Notes under the pieces: model-generated
The model's database searches: none
Told to the model about the DNA's origin: nothing
The model's input: the letters and a program-made list of their open reading frames with translations, nothing else
Made by a program: the position numbers and the translations under genes
NCBI GenBank assembly: GCA_964597315.1
Contig: CAZQXD010000088.1
Span: 1-15,360 of the forward strand
Length of the DNA stretch: 15,360 nucleotides
Direction of reading: 5' to 3'
From: CAZQXD01 sp964597315
Lineage (GTDB): Bacteria; Pseudomonadota; Gammaproteobacteria; Competibacterales; Competibacteraceae
Shown here: positions 1 to 7,489 of the stretch, in pieces
Numbering within the stretch: position 1 is the first letter of the stretch
How the letters are laid out: the number at the start of each line of letters is the position of its first letter

Positions 1-76
1 AGAGGTCCTGGCGAGGGCCATCAACCCGTGGTTCATTGATGAGGGTGACACCGCCGTCGGCCCGCCGCAAGGGCTA

Positions 77-91
77 GCCCGGTGGCCGGGC
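77..91 (+). terminator. GC-rich hairpin upstream of the sugar operon
   Basis: GCCCGG, a 3-base loop TGG and CCGGGC form a perfect 6-bp stem. There is no T-tract. One + frame entering from the left edge stops at 75-77, immediately before the hairpin, so it could end an upstream gene, but that frame's visible residues are not recognisable. Nothing else in bases 1-140 can be assigned. Confidence 0.25.
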
Positions 92-143
92 GCCTATGGC
101 GGAAGGGCCAGCCTAGATGGCCTGTCGGGAGGTGGAAACAGCC

Positions 144-172
144 TTGCATTTGCAGCCGGTAGTCATTACTAT
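144..172 (+). promoter_or_regulatory. Candidate sigma-70 promoter of the beta-glucan operon
   Basis: TTGCAT (144-149) and TACTAT (167-172) resemble -35 and -10 boxes (3/6 and 4/6 matches) with an ideal 17-base spacer. The initiation point would fall near 179-180, inside the operator-like palindrome at 172-185, which fits repression by blocking RNA polymerase. The match is partial; context is the main support. Confidence 0.4.
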
Positions 173-185
173 GAAACCGGTTACA
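172..185. promoter_or_regulatory. LacI-family operator-like palindrome
   Basis: TGAAACCGGTTACA is a near-perfect inverted repeat (TGAAACC/GGTTACA, 6 of 7 positions symmetric) with the central CG typical of LacI/GalR-family operators. It overlaps the end of the candidate -10 box and the expected start site, and lies 42 bases before the first gene. LacI-family repressors commonly control beta-glucoside import operons. No regulator gene is visible; one may lie left of the window. Confidence 0.55.
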
Positions 186-227
186 TTAAGGCAAACGCCT
201 CGGATACCACCGACGAGGAGCACTGTT

Positions 228-1487
228 ATGAGCAGACACCGCAAGATTCTGGCCAGCGTAGCGCTGGCCGCCAGCATGGCTTCGGTCGCCTGGGCCGACA
301 CCACCGTCAAGATTCTGCACATCCAGAATGTCCCGCAGTTTCTGGAACTCTGGCAGCAGATAGGCGCCGAGTTCGAGCAGAACAACCCCGGCGTGAAGAT
401 CGAGTGGCAGTTTCTCGAGAACGAAGCCTTCAAGGCCAAGCTACCCACCACCCTGCAATCCGAAGAGCGTCCCCACCTCTTCTACAGTTGGTCCGGTGGC
501 GTCTTCTTCGATCAAGCCGAGGCCGGGGTGCTGCGGGACATCACCGAGTTCGTGCAGGGTGAGTGGGCCGATTCGCTGGCTTCAGCCGGCGTCAAGGCCT
601 TCGCCTACGAGGGCCGCGTCTATGGCGTCCCCATGAAGACCTCTCTGGAATTACTCTGGTACAACAAGGCCCTGCTGGAGAAGGCCGGTGCCGAGGCGGC
701 GGATCTCGCCACCTGGAGCGGATTCCTCGAGACAGTGGACAAGTGCAAGGCCGCAGACGTCACCCCCATCGCCGTGGGTGGAGGCGATAAATGGCCGCTG
801 CACTTCTACTGGACCATGCTGGCGCTGCGCGTCGGCGGGCAGGAGGCCTTTGAGGCCGCCTACAACCGCACGGGCGAGGGCTTTGACGGTCCTGCGTTCG
901 TACGGGCCGGCGAGCTGTTCAAGGAGCTGGTGGACCGCGAGCCCTTCCAGCGCGGCTTCCTCGCAGCCAAGTACGACGATGCGTCCGGCCACTTCGGCGA
1001 CGGCAAGGCCTGCATGCACTTCATGGGCGACTTCGATTACGCGGTCCAGAAGAACTCCAGCCAGAGCGGGGAGGGTATTGCGGACGAGTACATCGATTTC
1101 ACTGCCTTCCCTGCGGTGGAGGGCGGCCAGGGCAATGAGGCGGTCCTGGGTGTGATCGAGGGATGGCTGGTGACCGATGGAGCGCCCGACGAGGCCGTAC
1201 ACTTCCTGCGCTTCTGGCTGAACGAGGAGAACCAGCGCAAGATGGCTGCTGCGGGCATGCACATCCCCTTGACCATCGGCGCCGAGGAAGCCCTGGACAA
1301 CCCCTACTTCCGTCGGGTCGCGGAGGCCGTCAAAATGGCGCCCTACGTGCAGATCGTCTACGACCAGCTGCTGGGCGCCAACGTGGGCCGGGTGGTGAAC
1401 GACATCTCCGCGGATCTGGCCGCCGGCGCCATCACCCCCGAGGAGGCGGCCGAGACGCTCCAGCAGGAGTGGGAGTTCGAGCAGTAG
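228..1487 (+). CDS. Periplasmic sugar-binding protein of a CUT1 ABC importer
   Basis: 419-residue family 1 extracellular solute-binding protein, the usual length for the family. It would capture an oligosaccharide in the periplasm and deliver it to the two permeases that follow. Residues 1-23 form a Sec signal peptide with an A-W-A cleavage site before DTTVKILHI; there is no lipobox Cys, as expected in a Gram-negative. ATG 228 is chosen over the in-frame ATG at 117 because GAGGAG (215-220) sits 7 bases upstream, the signal peptide starts there, and 117 lies upstream of the candidate promoter. The neighbouring GH1 and GH55 enzymes point to a beta-glucan-derived ligand; the exact sugar cannot be read from sequence. 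The C-terminal region (ITPEEAAETLQQEWEFEQ) is mirrored in the broken paralogue at 3362-3791. Confidence 0.9.
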   Translation: MSRHRKILASVALAASMASVAWADTTVKILHIQNVPQFLELWQQIGAEFEQNNPGVKIEWQFLENEAFKAKLPTTLQSEERPHLFYSWSGGVFFDQAEAGVLRDITEFVQGEWADSLASAGVKAFAYEGRVYGVPMKTSLELLWYNKALLEKAGAEAADLATWSGFLETVDKCKAADVTPIAVGGGDKWPLHFYWTMLALRVGGQEAFEAAYNRTGEGFDGPAFVRAGELFKELVDREPFQRGFLAAKYDDASGHFGDGKACMHFMGDFDYAVQKNSSQSGEGIADEYIDFTAFPAVEGGQGNEAVLGVIEGWLVTDGAPDEAVHFLRFWLNEENQRKMAAAGMHIPLTIGAEEALDNPYFRRVAEAVKMAPYVQIVYDQLLGANVGRVVNDISADLAAGAITPEEAAETLQQEWEFEQ

Positions 1488-1510
1488 CCGACAGGCTGCG
1501 ACGCGGCTGG

Positions 1511-1529
1511 AAGGGGGCGACGCCCTCTT
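1511..1529 (+). terminator. Intercistronic hairpin between binding protein and permease
   Basis: AAGGGGGC and GCCCTCTT pair around a 3-base GAC loop (8-bp stem with one G-T wobble), followed by TTC only. It lies 23 bases after the binding-protein stop and before the permease ribosome-binding site. A leaky terminator or 3'-stabilising hairpin here would give more binding protein than permease, as is common in ABC import operons. The short T-run argues against full termination. Confidence 0.4.
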
Positions 1530-1571
1530 TCGGTCACACCCCCGTTCCGCGACACACCCAGGGGATAGTCC

Positions 1572-2522
1572 ATGCACAGCACGCCACCCTCCGCAGCGAC
1601 CGCCAATGGCTGGCTCGCTCGGGCGGCCGACTTTTGGCGCCGGGCGAACGCCGGCCATAAGGCCGCCGACAAGTACCTCACCGCCGTCCTCTTCCTGATC
1701 CCGGCCCTGACGCTCTTTACGCTGTTCGTCATCCTGCCGATGATCGAGGCGGGCTACTACAGCTTCTTCGACTGGAACGGCTACGGTGATCCCACCAAGG
1801 TCGTTGGCCTGCGCAACTACGAGATCGTGGTCGGCCACCGTGTGTTCCATTCGGCGCTGTGGAACACGTTCCTGGTGATCGCGGTGTCACTGCTGGTGCA
1901 GCTTCCGCTGGCCATGTGGATGGCGCTCATCGTGGCCGAGAAGATCCCGGGCAACTACCTGTTCCGGACGCTCTTCTTCTTACCTTTCATCCTGGCCGAG
2001 ATCGCGGCCGGCCTGATCTGGAAGTTCGTCTACGACGGCGACTACGGGTTGCTGGCCGGGGTCTTCGGCTGGTTCGGCGCGGAGGCGCCGTTCATCCTGG
2101 CGGAACGGGAGTGGGCGTTCTATGCCATCCTCGTGGTGCTGGTGTGGAAGTACTTCGGCTTCCACATGATGATCTTCATCGCAGGTATCCAGAGCATCTC
2201 CCACGAGATCATCGAAGCCGCCCGAATCGACGGCGCTACCCGTCGGCAGATCAGCTGGTACGTGAAGATCCCCATGCTGGCGCCGACGATCCGCCTCTCC
2301 ATCTTCTTCTCCGTCCTCGGCTCGCTGCAACTCTTCGATCTCATCATTCCGCTCACCGGCGGCGGTCCCGCGAATTCCAGCCACTCGGTGGTCAGCTACC
2401 TGTACTACTTCGGCATAGGACGGATGAAGATCGGTTTCGGCAGCGCCATCGGGGTCATCCTGTTTGTCCTTTGCGTTGTGTTCGCCTTTACCTACCGCAG
2501 GACGTTAATGCGCCATGACTAG
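1572..2522 (+). CDS. ABC sugar importer permease, MalF/UgpA type
   Basis: 316-residue inner-membrane permease of the CUT1 carbohydrate importer family. About six hydrophobic segments are visible (near residues 35-60, 97-121, 129-154, 181-206, 240-262, 288-308). The cytoplasmic EAA loop that docks on the ATPase is at residues 215-223 (EAARIDGAT), followed by KIPML. A TGGGP motif at 262-266 is typical of MalF-type partners. AGGGGA lies about 6 bases before ATG 1572. The gene follows the binding protein after 84 bases and overlaps the next permease by 8 bases, so translation is probably coupled. It would form a heterodimer with the product of 2515-3357. Substrate is inferred from context as beta-glucosides. 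Confidence 0.92.
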   Translation: MHSTPPSAATANGWLARAADFWRRANAGHKAADKYLTAVLFLIPALTLFTLFVILPMIEAGYYSFFDWNGYGDPTKVVGLRNYEIVVGHRVFHSALWNTFLVIAVSLLVQLPLAMWMALIVAEKIPGNYLFRTLFFLPFILAEIAAGLIWKFVYDGDYGLLAGVFGWFGAEAPFILAEREWAFYAILVVLVWKYFGFHMMIFIAGIQSISHEIIEAARIDGATRRQISWYVKIPMLAPTIRLSIFFSVLGSLQLFDLIIPLTGGGPANSSHSVVSYLYYFGIGRMKIGFGSAIGVILFVLCVVFAFTYRRTLMRHD

Positions 2523-3357
2523 ACTGTTTCGCTCGGGCAGAGAGCAAAATCGTCTGCCGCAATACCTGACGCTTCTACTGGTCGCCGGCCTGGTGATCAT
2601 TCCACTCTACGCCACGGTGGTCGGAGGCCTGAAGACCACGGGCGAGCTGCGCACCAGCCCCTTCGCTCTGCCTGCAGACTGGCTGTGGCAGAACTACTGG
2701 GAAGTGATCGCCGATCCGCGGTTGTGGCGGCTGATGTTCAATTCCCTGCTGATCGCCGGCGCCAGCGTGGTGCTGACGCTGCTCCTGGGCTCCATGGCAG
2801 CGTTCGTGTTCGCCCAGATGCAGTTCTTCGGCAGCCAGATGCTGCTGAACTACATCCTGCTGGGTATGATGTTTCCAGCGGCCACGGCCATCCTGCCGCT
2901 GTTCATCAAGATTCGCGACTTCGGCCTGCTGGACTCGGCCTGGGGCGTGATCCTACCCCAGGTGGCCTTCGGGCTGGGCTTCAGCATCGTGCTGATGCGG
3001 GGTTTCTTCAAGCAGCTCCCCCAGGACCTGTGGGAGGCCGCCCGCATCGACGGCTGTGGCTACGCCTACTTCTACTGGTCCATCACACTGCCGCTTTCGA
3101 GGCCCATCCTGGCCACGGTGGCCGTGTTCACCCTGGTGAACTCGTGGAACAACTACCTGCTTCCGCTGGTGGTGCTGAACCGCGAAGAGGCTTACACCTG
3201 GCCCCTGGGCATCATGCAGTTCCAGGGCCAGTACGCCACCGACTGGCCCCTGGTTCTGGCCTACATTACCGTGACGATCCTGCCGGCCATCGTGTTCTAC
3301 CTGCTGGCCCAGAAGCACATCGTCGCCGGGCTCACCGGCGGTGCGGTCAAGGGGTGA
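2515..3357 (+). CDS. ABC sugar importer permease, MalG/UgpE type
   Basis: 280-residue second inner-membrane subunit of the CUT1 importer, normal length. Hydrophobic segments include residues 18-38, 78-100, 110-131, 145-163, 198-220 and 245-265. The EAA loop is at 174-180 (EAARIDG), and the C-terminus AGLTGGAVKG is the classic end of MalG-type permeases. ATG 2515 overlaps the upstream permease by 8 bases; only a distant AGGA precedes it, which suits translational coupling. No ATP-binding subunit follows, so the importer must borrow a shared ATPase of the MsmK/UgpC/MalK type. The next gene is a collapsed extra binding-protein gene. Confidence 0.92.
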   Translation: MTRLFRSGREQNRLPQYLTLLLVAGLVIIPLYATVVGGLKTTGELRTSPFALPADWLWQNYWEVIADPRLWRLMFNSLLIAGASVVLTLLLGSMAAFVFAQMQFFGSQMLLNYILLGMMFPAATAILPLFIKIRDFGLLDSAWGVILPQVAFGLGFSIVLMRGFFKQLPQDLWEAARIDGCGYAYFYWSITLPLSRPILATVAVFTLVNSWNNYLLPLVVLNREEAYTWPLGIMQFQGQYATDWPLVLAYITVTILPAIVFYLLAQKHIVAGLTGGAVKG

Positions 3358-3361
3358 GACC

Positions 3362-3791
3362 ATGAAGAATCGCATCGAGATCTTCCGCAGGCGTGGTTCC
3401 GACGCCACCCCAAAGGCGAGGGCGCTTTGGAGCAGGTTCACGATCACGGGCATCATGACAGCCCTGTTGCTGTCCGTACCGGCACTGACCCCTGGGCCGC
3501 CACCACGGTGCGGCTCCTGCACATCGAGAACGACCCGGTCAAAGTCTCCCTCTGGGACGGGATCGCCCGAGAGTACGAAACGGTGAACCCTGGGGTGCGG
3601 ATCGAGCTGAGCACCCTGGACAATCAGCGCTTCAAGCTCTGGCTGCCCCACCTGCTGGAATCCGATCAGCGGCCACATATCATCCCGAACTGGCGTTCGC
3701 TCTCGCGGCAGGCAGCATAACGCCCGAAGAGGCCGCCCGGGACCTGCAAGACGAATGGCAACTGCAACTACGAACCGAGGAACAACCATGA
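3362..3791 (+). pseudogene. Internally deleted, frameshifted second sugar-binding protein
   Basis: A degraded paralogue of the binding protein at 228-1487. ATG 3362 starts a basic N-terminus and a hydrophobic signal segment (IMTALLLSVPAL). The frame then shifts by one base near 3482-3498, continuing as WAATTVRLLHIEND, which mirrors WADTTVKILHIQN of the intact gene, and runs to RPHII (about 3686), mirroring RPHLF. Directly after this, in a third frame (3687-3791), comes AAGSITPEEAARDLQDEW, the counterpart of the intact protein's AAGAITPEEAAETLQQEW. About 310 codons of the middle are therefore missing. The stop TGA at 3789-3791 still overlaps the beta-glucosidase start as ATGA, so the gene was once the operon member before it. 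Only the product is lost; ribosome traffic into the next gene may be altered. Confidence 0.85.
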
Positions 3792-5131
3792 GCAAGCAAT
3801 TTCCCAATGGTTTTGTCTGGGGCGCCTCCACGGCCAGCTACCAGATCGAGGGGGCTGCCACCGAGGACGGCCGCAGCCCCAGCATCTGGGACACCTTCAG
3901 CCGCACCCCGGGCAAGGTGGAGAACGGCGACACCGGCGACGTGGCCTGCGACCACTACCATCGCTATCCCGAAGACATCGCCCTGATGCAGCGCCTGGGG
4001 ATCTCGGCCTACCGCTTCTCCACGGCCTGGCCGCGCATCCTGCCCCAGGGCGTGGGACAGGTGAACGAGGCCGGGCTCGCCTTCTACGACCGCCTGGTGG
4101 ATGCCGTCCTGGCGGCCGACCTCACTCCCTGGCTGTGCTTCTACCACTGGGACCTGCCCCAGGCCCTCGAGAACAAGGGTGGCTGGCGCAACCGGGACAT
4201 CGCCGAGTGGTACCGCGACTATGCCATGGCCGTGCACCGTCGGCTGGGCGACCGGGTCCGGCACTACGCCACCTTCAACGAGCAGAACGTGTTCACCATC
4301 CTGGGTCACGCCGAGGGGGTGCACGCACCCGGACTCAGAGACCGTGAGGCCACCCTCAAGGCCATCCACCACGTGAATCTGGCTCACGGCAAGGCCATCG
4401 CCGAGTTGCGGGCCGACGACCCGGATCTGACCCTCGGCATCGTTCACAACATGCAGCCCATCCTGCCGGCCTCGGACTCGGAGGCCGACCGTAAGACCGC
4501 CGAACGGGCCGATGCCCTATGGAACCGGGCCTTCGCCGATCCGCAGTACCTGGGACGCTATCCGGCCGTCCTGGAGCCGGATATGGCGCCCTACGTCCGC
4601 GACGGCGACCTGGCCGCTATCCACCAGCGCCTGGACTACTTCGGGATTAACCACTACTCGCGGAACTTCGTCCGCCACGATCCGAACGCCATGTTCGGCT
4701 TCGGGCAGAAGCCGCTTCCAGAGGGGACACCGGTGACCGGTATGGGCTGGGAGATCGCCCCGGGGGCCTTCAAGGACCAGCTCATGGACATCCACCACCG
4801 TTACGGGCCCATACCCATCTACATCACCGAGAACGGTGCCGGCTACGAGGACGTGATGGACGCCGATGGGCAGGTCCACGACGACTACCGGGTCGACTAC
4901 CTGGAGAAGTACCTGGGCGCCGTCCACGATGCCATCGCCGAAGGCGCCGACATACGCGGCTATTTCGTGTGGTCGCTGCTGGATAACTTCGAGTGGGCCT
5001 TCGGTTACGCCAAACGCTTCGGCCTGGTGTACGTGGACTACGAGACCCTGGAGCGCATCCCGAAGCAGTCCTTCGAGTACTATCGACAAGTGGCGGCTGC
5101 CAATGCCGTCGTACCGGCGGGTCGGCCCTGA
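3788..5131 (+). CDS. GH1 beta-glucosidase, cytoplasmic
   Basis: 447-residue glycoside hydrolase family 1 enzyme, full length, hydrolysing imported beta-glucosides to glucose with retention. Visible hallmarks: N-terminal FVWGASTASYQIEGA with Q19; H120-W121 in FYHWDLP; acid/base E165 in TFNEQN; nucleophile E348 in YITENG; and the aglycone/sugar-site stretch SLLDNFEWAFGYAKRFGL (about 396-413). There is no signal peptide, so it acts on sugar brought in by the upstream importer. ATG 3788 is chosen over the in-frame ATG 3755: it has GAGG about 7 bases upstream, begins at the conserved GH1 N-terminus, and overlaps the stop of the broken binding-protein gene. The acid/base motif reads NEQN where NEP is usual. 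6-phospho-beta-glucosidase activity is less likely because import is by an ABC system, not a PTS. Confidence 0.93.
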   Translation: MSKQFPNGFVWGASTASYQIEGAATEDGRSPSIWDTFSRTPGKVENGDTGDVACDHYHRYPEDIALMQRLGISAYRFSTAWPRILPQGVGQVNEAGLAFYDRLVDAVLAADLTPWLCFYHWDLPQALENKGGWRNRDIAEWYRDYAMAVHRRLGDRVRHYATFNEQNVFTILGHAEGVHAPGLRDREATLKAIHHVNLAHGKAIAELRADDPDLTLGIVHNMQPILPASDSEADRKTAERADALWNRAFADPQYLGRYPAVLEPDMAPYVRDGDLAAIHQRLDYFGINHYSRNFVRHDPNAMFGFGQKPLPEGTPVTGMGWEIAPGAFKDQLMDIHHRYGPIPIYITENGAGYEDVMDADGQVHDDYRVDYLEKYLGAVHDAIAEGADIRGYFVWSLLDNFEWAFGYAKRFGLVYVDYETLERIPKQSFEYYRQVAAANAVVPAGRP

Positions 5132-5147
5132 GCAGGGGGCGCCCGCC

Positions 5148-5282
5148 ATGATTGCCATCACTCGAGAGGAGGCTTCCCACAACATTAGAACCTATCGAAT
5201 CTCGTTCCGAAACCCTCGTCGGCTGCACTCGTCACTCGGGTACCGCACCTCGGGGGACCATGAAACATCCCATCTTGATTGA
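5148..5282 (+). mobile_element. IS3-family transposase C-terminal remnant
   Basis: About 44 codons read ITREEASHNI then FRNPRRLHSSLGYRTSGDHE. This closely resembles the C-terminal end of IS3-family OrfB transposases, whose typical form is REEA..I..YI..FYNPRRRHSSLGYRTP. The DDE catalytic core and the IS ends are absent, so this is a dead fragment. It starts 17 bases after the beta-glucosidase stop and ends 57 bases before the GH55 start codon, marking a past insertion or recombination between the two genes. Confidence 0.8.
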
Positions 5283-5327
5283 TGGCGGTTGGCGGTCTTG
5301 TTTGACCATGACAGACGAACTCCAAGT

Positions 5328-5334
5328 GGAGGAG
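5328..5334 (+). promoter_or_regulatory. Ribosome-binding site that fixes the GH55 start
   Basis: GGAGGAG lies 5 bases before ATG 5340. The in-frame ATG at 5289 has no such site, so 5340 is preferred. Confidence 0.75.
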
Positions 5335-5339
5335 AAGAG

Positions 5340-7442
5340 ATGCCTGACATACGTATCGATATACCAATACCATCAGCCACAGGTAGGCAACCGTCCATCG
5401 GACATGCCAGGCTGCCGTGGCACTTGGGGGTCGCGCTGACGACGGCTTTCGCCCTCACGGCGACTGCTGCCCCACCCCAGAAGATGGACCCTACGAATCC
5501 GGACTTCGGTCCCAACGTGATGATCTTCGACCCGAGCATGCCGACCAGCGAGATTCAGGCGGCGTTCGACGCGATTCACGCCCGGCAGGTCGACAACGAG
5601 ATGGGCCCCGCGCGCTACGGCCTCTACTTCATGCCGGGAACATACGGCACCGATGAGGAGCCGCTGCAGGTCCAGGTGGGCTACTACACCGAGATCGCGG
5701 GTTTGGGCGCCTCGCCGGGTGAAGTACAGATCAACGGGGCGATCGAAGTTTACAACCGCTGCTTCGACGATCCGGAGAACCCGGAGTTCATCGGTTGCTT
5801 CGCCCTGAACAACTTCTGGCGCGCTCTTTCCAACCTCACGATCAACGTGAACACGAGCGGCCAGCCCGGTTGCGAGGCCTCGGCGAACATGTGGGCCGTG
5901 TCCCAAGCGGTCTCGATGCGCCGGGTGGACGTCAAGGGCGGCAATCTCACCCTCATGGACTATTGCTCCGGGCCGTCCTTCGCCAGCGGCGGCTTCATCG
6001 CCGATTCGAGGGTTGCGGACGCATTGAACCCCGATCAGGCGCTGATCAACGGCTCCCAGCAGCAATGGTACACGCGCAACAGCGAGGTCGGTGTTTGGAC
6101 GAACGCCGTGTGGAATCAGGTCTTCTCCGGCGTGATCGGTGCGCCGGCTCCTCCCATCGGCACACCCGGCGATACCTACCCAAACCCGCCGTACACGGTG
6201 CTCGAGACGACCCCGGTGAGCCGGGAGAAGCCTTACCTCTTCGTCGACGCCCAGGGCGAGTACGTGGTGCACGTCCCGTCTGCGCAGCACGACACGAAGG
6301 GCATCAGCTGGGCCGATGACATGACACCCGGCCGGAGCATCCCGATTACGGACTTCTTCATCGCCAGGCCGAGCGACTCGATTCAGGAGATCAACAACCA
6401 GCTCGCCCGCGGCAAGCACCTGATTCTCACCCCCGGCATCTACGAGGTCTCGAAGAGCATCGAGGTGAAGCGCGCCGACACGGTCGTCCTTGGCATGGGA
6501 CTGGCGACACTGAACGCCGCCGATGGGGCCATTCCGCTCAAGATCGCCGACAGGCCGGGCATCATCCTGGCCGGCGTGACCATCGACGCGGGCTCGTGCC
6601 AAATGACCGAGTCGGGCTCCTGCACACAGGTCGGCCGTACTCCGGGCGGAACCCTGCTGGACCCGAACCCGGCCGAATCACCGATGCTGCTACAGGTCGG
6701 CAAGCCGAACGGCAATAACGGCGCCAGGAAGTCCGACCCCAACAACCCGACGACACTCAGCGACGTGTACTTCCGAGTGGGCGGTCCGCACACTGGCCGG
6801 GTCGACACTGCCCTCCAGGTCAACCTCGACCACGTCCTCATCGATCACATCTGGGTATGGCGAGCCGACCACGGCATCGAGGGTTTCGACCGCACAGCCG
6901 GAACGTTCGGTGACAACGAGCGGTGGGTGACCAACATCGGCCGCACCGGCGTCGTAGTCAACGGTGATCACGTCACGGCTACCGGCCTGTTCGTCGAGCA
7001 CTTCCAAGAGCACAACACGGTCTGGAATGGCGAGGGGGGACGCGTGATCCTGTACCAGTGCGAGTTGCCCTACGATCCGCCCACCCAGGCGGACTGGATG
7101 AAGCCCAACGGCACGCTCGGCTGGGCCGGCTACAAGGTCGACCACAATGTCGCGACGCACGAACTCTGGGGCGGCGGCGTCTACGTGTTCAACCGCAACG
7201 ACCCCTCGATCCTGACCGACAACGGCTACGAGGTACCGATGACATCGGGCGTGAAGCTGAACCACGTCATGACGAAGAACCTCAGCGGCCCGGGCACGAT
7301 CATTGCCGTGGTGAATGGCGTCGGCGACACGGTGGACGGCATTCTGCCCTGCGCCGACCCGGACGTTCCAGACGATCCGCCCAACTGCGGCCCCGACAAG
7401 GGCCCCTTCGAGGCTCCCAGTTACGTCGTCGAGTACCCGTGA
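5340..7442 (+). CDS. Secreted GH55 exo-beta-1,3-glucanase
   Basis: 700-residue protein that I recognise as similar to Streptomyces SacteLam55A-type GH55 enzymes, which cleave beta-1,3-glucans (laminarin, curdlan) with a double beta-helix fold. Residues 25-45 include a hydrophobic run ending in ALTATAA, a plausible signal peptide after an unusually long N-region. The body begins with the family phrase NPDFGPNV, FDPSMP. The SQQQWYTRNS block (239 onward), the two REKP/GKHL-like repeat starts, VEHF (E553) and YQCELPYD (E575) follow. By remembered alignment, E575 corresponds to the proposed catalytic acid E502, and Q241 and S263 correspond to the residues holding the nucleophilic water. Several Cys pairs suggest disulfides, consistent with export. 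It would act outside the cell, feeding the importer encoded upstream. A lytic or other beta-helix carbohydrase is less likely. Confidence 0.85.
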   Translation: MPDIRIDIPIPSATGRQPSIGHARLPWHLGVALTTAFALTATAAPPQKMDPTNPDFGPNVMIFDPSMPTSEIQAAFDAIHARQVDNEMGPARYGLYFMPGTYGTDEEPLQVQVGYYTEIAGLGASPGEVQINGAIEVYNRCFDDPENPEFIGCFALNNFWRALSNLTINVNTSGQPGCEASANMWAVSQAVSMRRVDVKGGNLTLMDYCSGPSFASGGFIADSRVADALNPDQALINGSQQQWYTRNSEVGVWTNAVWNQVFSGVIGAPAPPIGTPGDTYPNPPYTVLETTPVSREKPYLFVDAQGEYVVHVPSAQHDTKGISWADDMTPGRSIPITDFFIARPSDSIQEINNQLARGKHLILTPGIYEVSKSIEVKRADTVVLGMGLATLNAADGAIPLKIADRPGIILAGVTIDAGSCQMTESGSCTQVGRTPGGTLLDPNPAESPMLLQVGKPNGNNGARKSDPNNPTTLSDVYFRVGGPHTGRVDTALQVNLDHVLIDHIWVWRADHGIEGFDRTAGTFGDNERWVTNIGRTGVVVNGDHVTATGLFVEHFQEHNTVWNGEGGRVILYQCELPYDPPTQADWMKPNGTLGWAGYKVDHNVATHELWGGGVYVFNRNDPSILTDNGYEVPMTSGVKLNHVMTKNLSGPGTIIAVVNGVGDTVDGILPCADPDVPDDPPNCGPDKGPFEAPSYVVEYP

Positions 7443-7447
7443 CCGCG

Positions 7448-7489
7448 AGGGATGCGGTCGGGGTCCGTGAAGGGCCTCGACGCATCCCT
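7448..7489 (+). terminator. Hairpin after the GH55 gene
   Basis: AGGGATGCG (7448-7456) pairs perfectly with CGCATCCCT (7481-7489). TCG (7458-7460) and CGA (7478-7480) extend the stem past a single bulged G, leaving a 17-base loop. It begins 6 bases after the stop codon. There is no T-tract, so it may act with Rho or as a 3'-end stabiliser at the end of the beta-glucan block. Confidence 0.5.

Noticed and set aside
3..77. C-terminal end of an upstream gene
   Set aside because: One + frame stops at 75-77 before a hairpin, but its 24 residues match nothing I recognise; another + frame stays open through the region, so the assignment is not supportable.
651..1850. 399-codon open frame on the minus strand across the binding-protein and permease genes
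   Set aside because: It is antisense to two clear genes, has no family motifs, and is explained by high GC content at third codon positions.
5373..6602. 409-codon open frame on the minus strand inside the GH55 gene
   Set aside because: Composition-driven shadow of a well-supported gene; no ribosome-binding site or recognisable domain.
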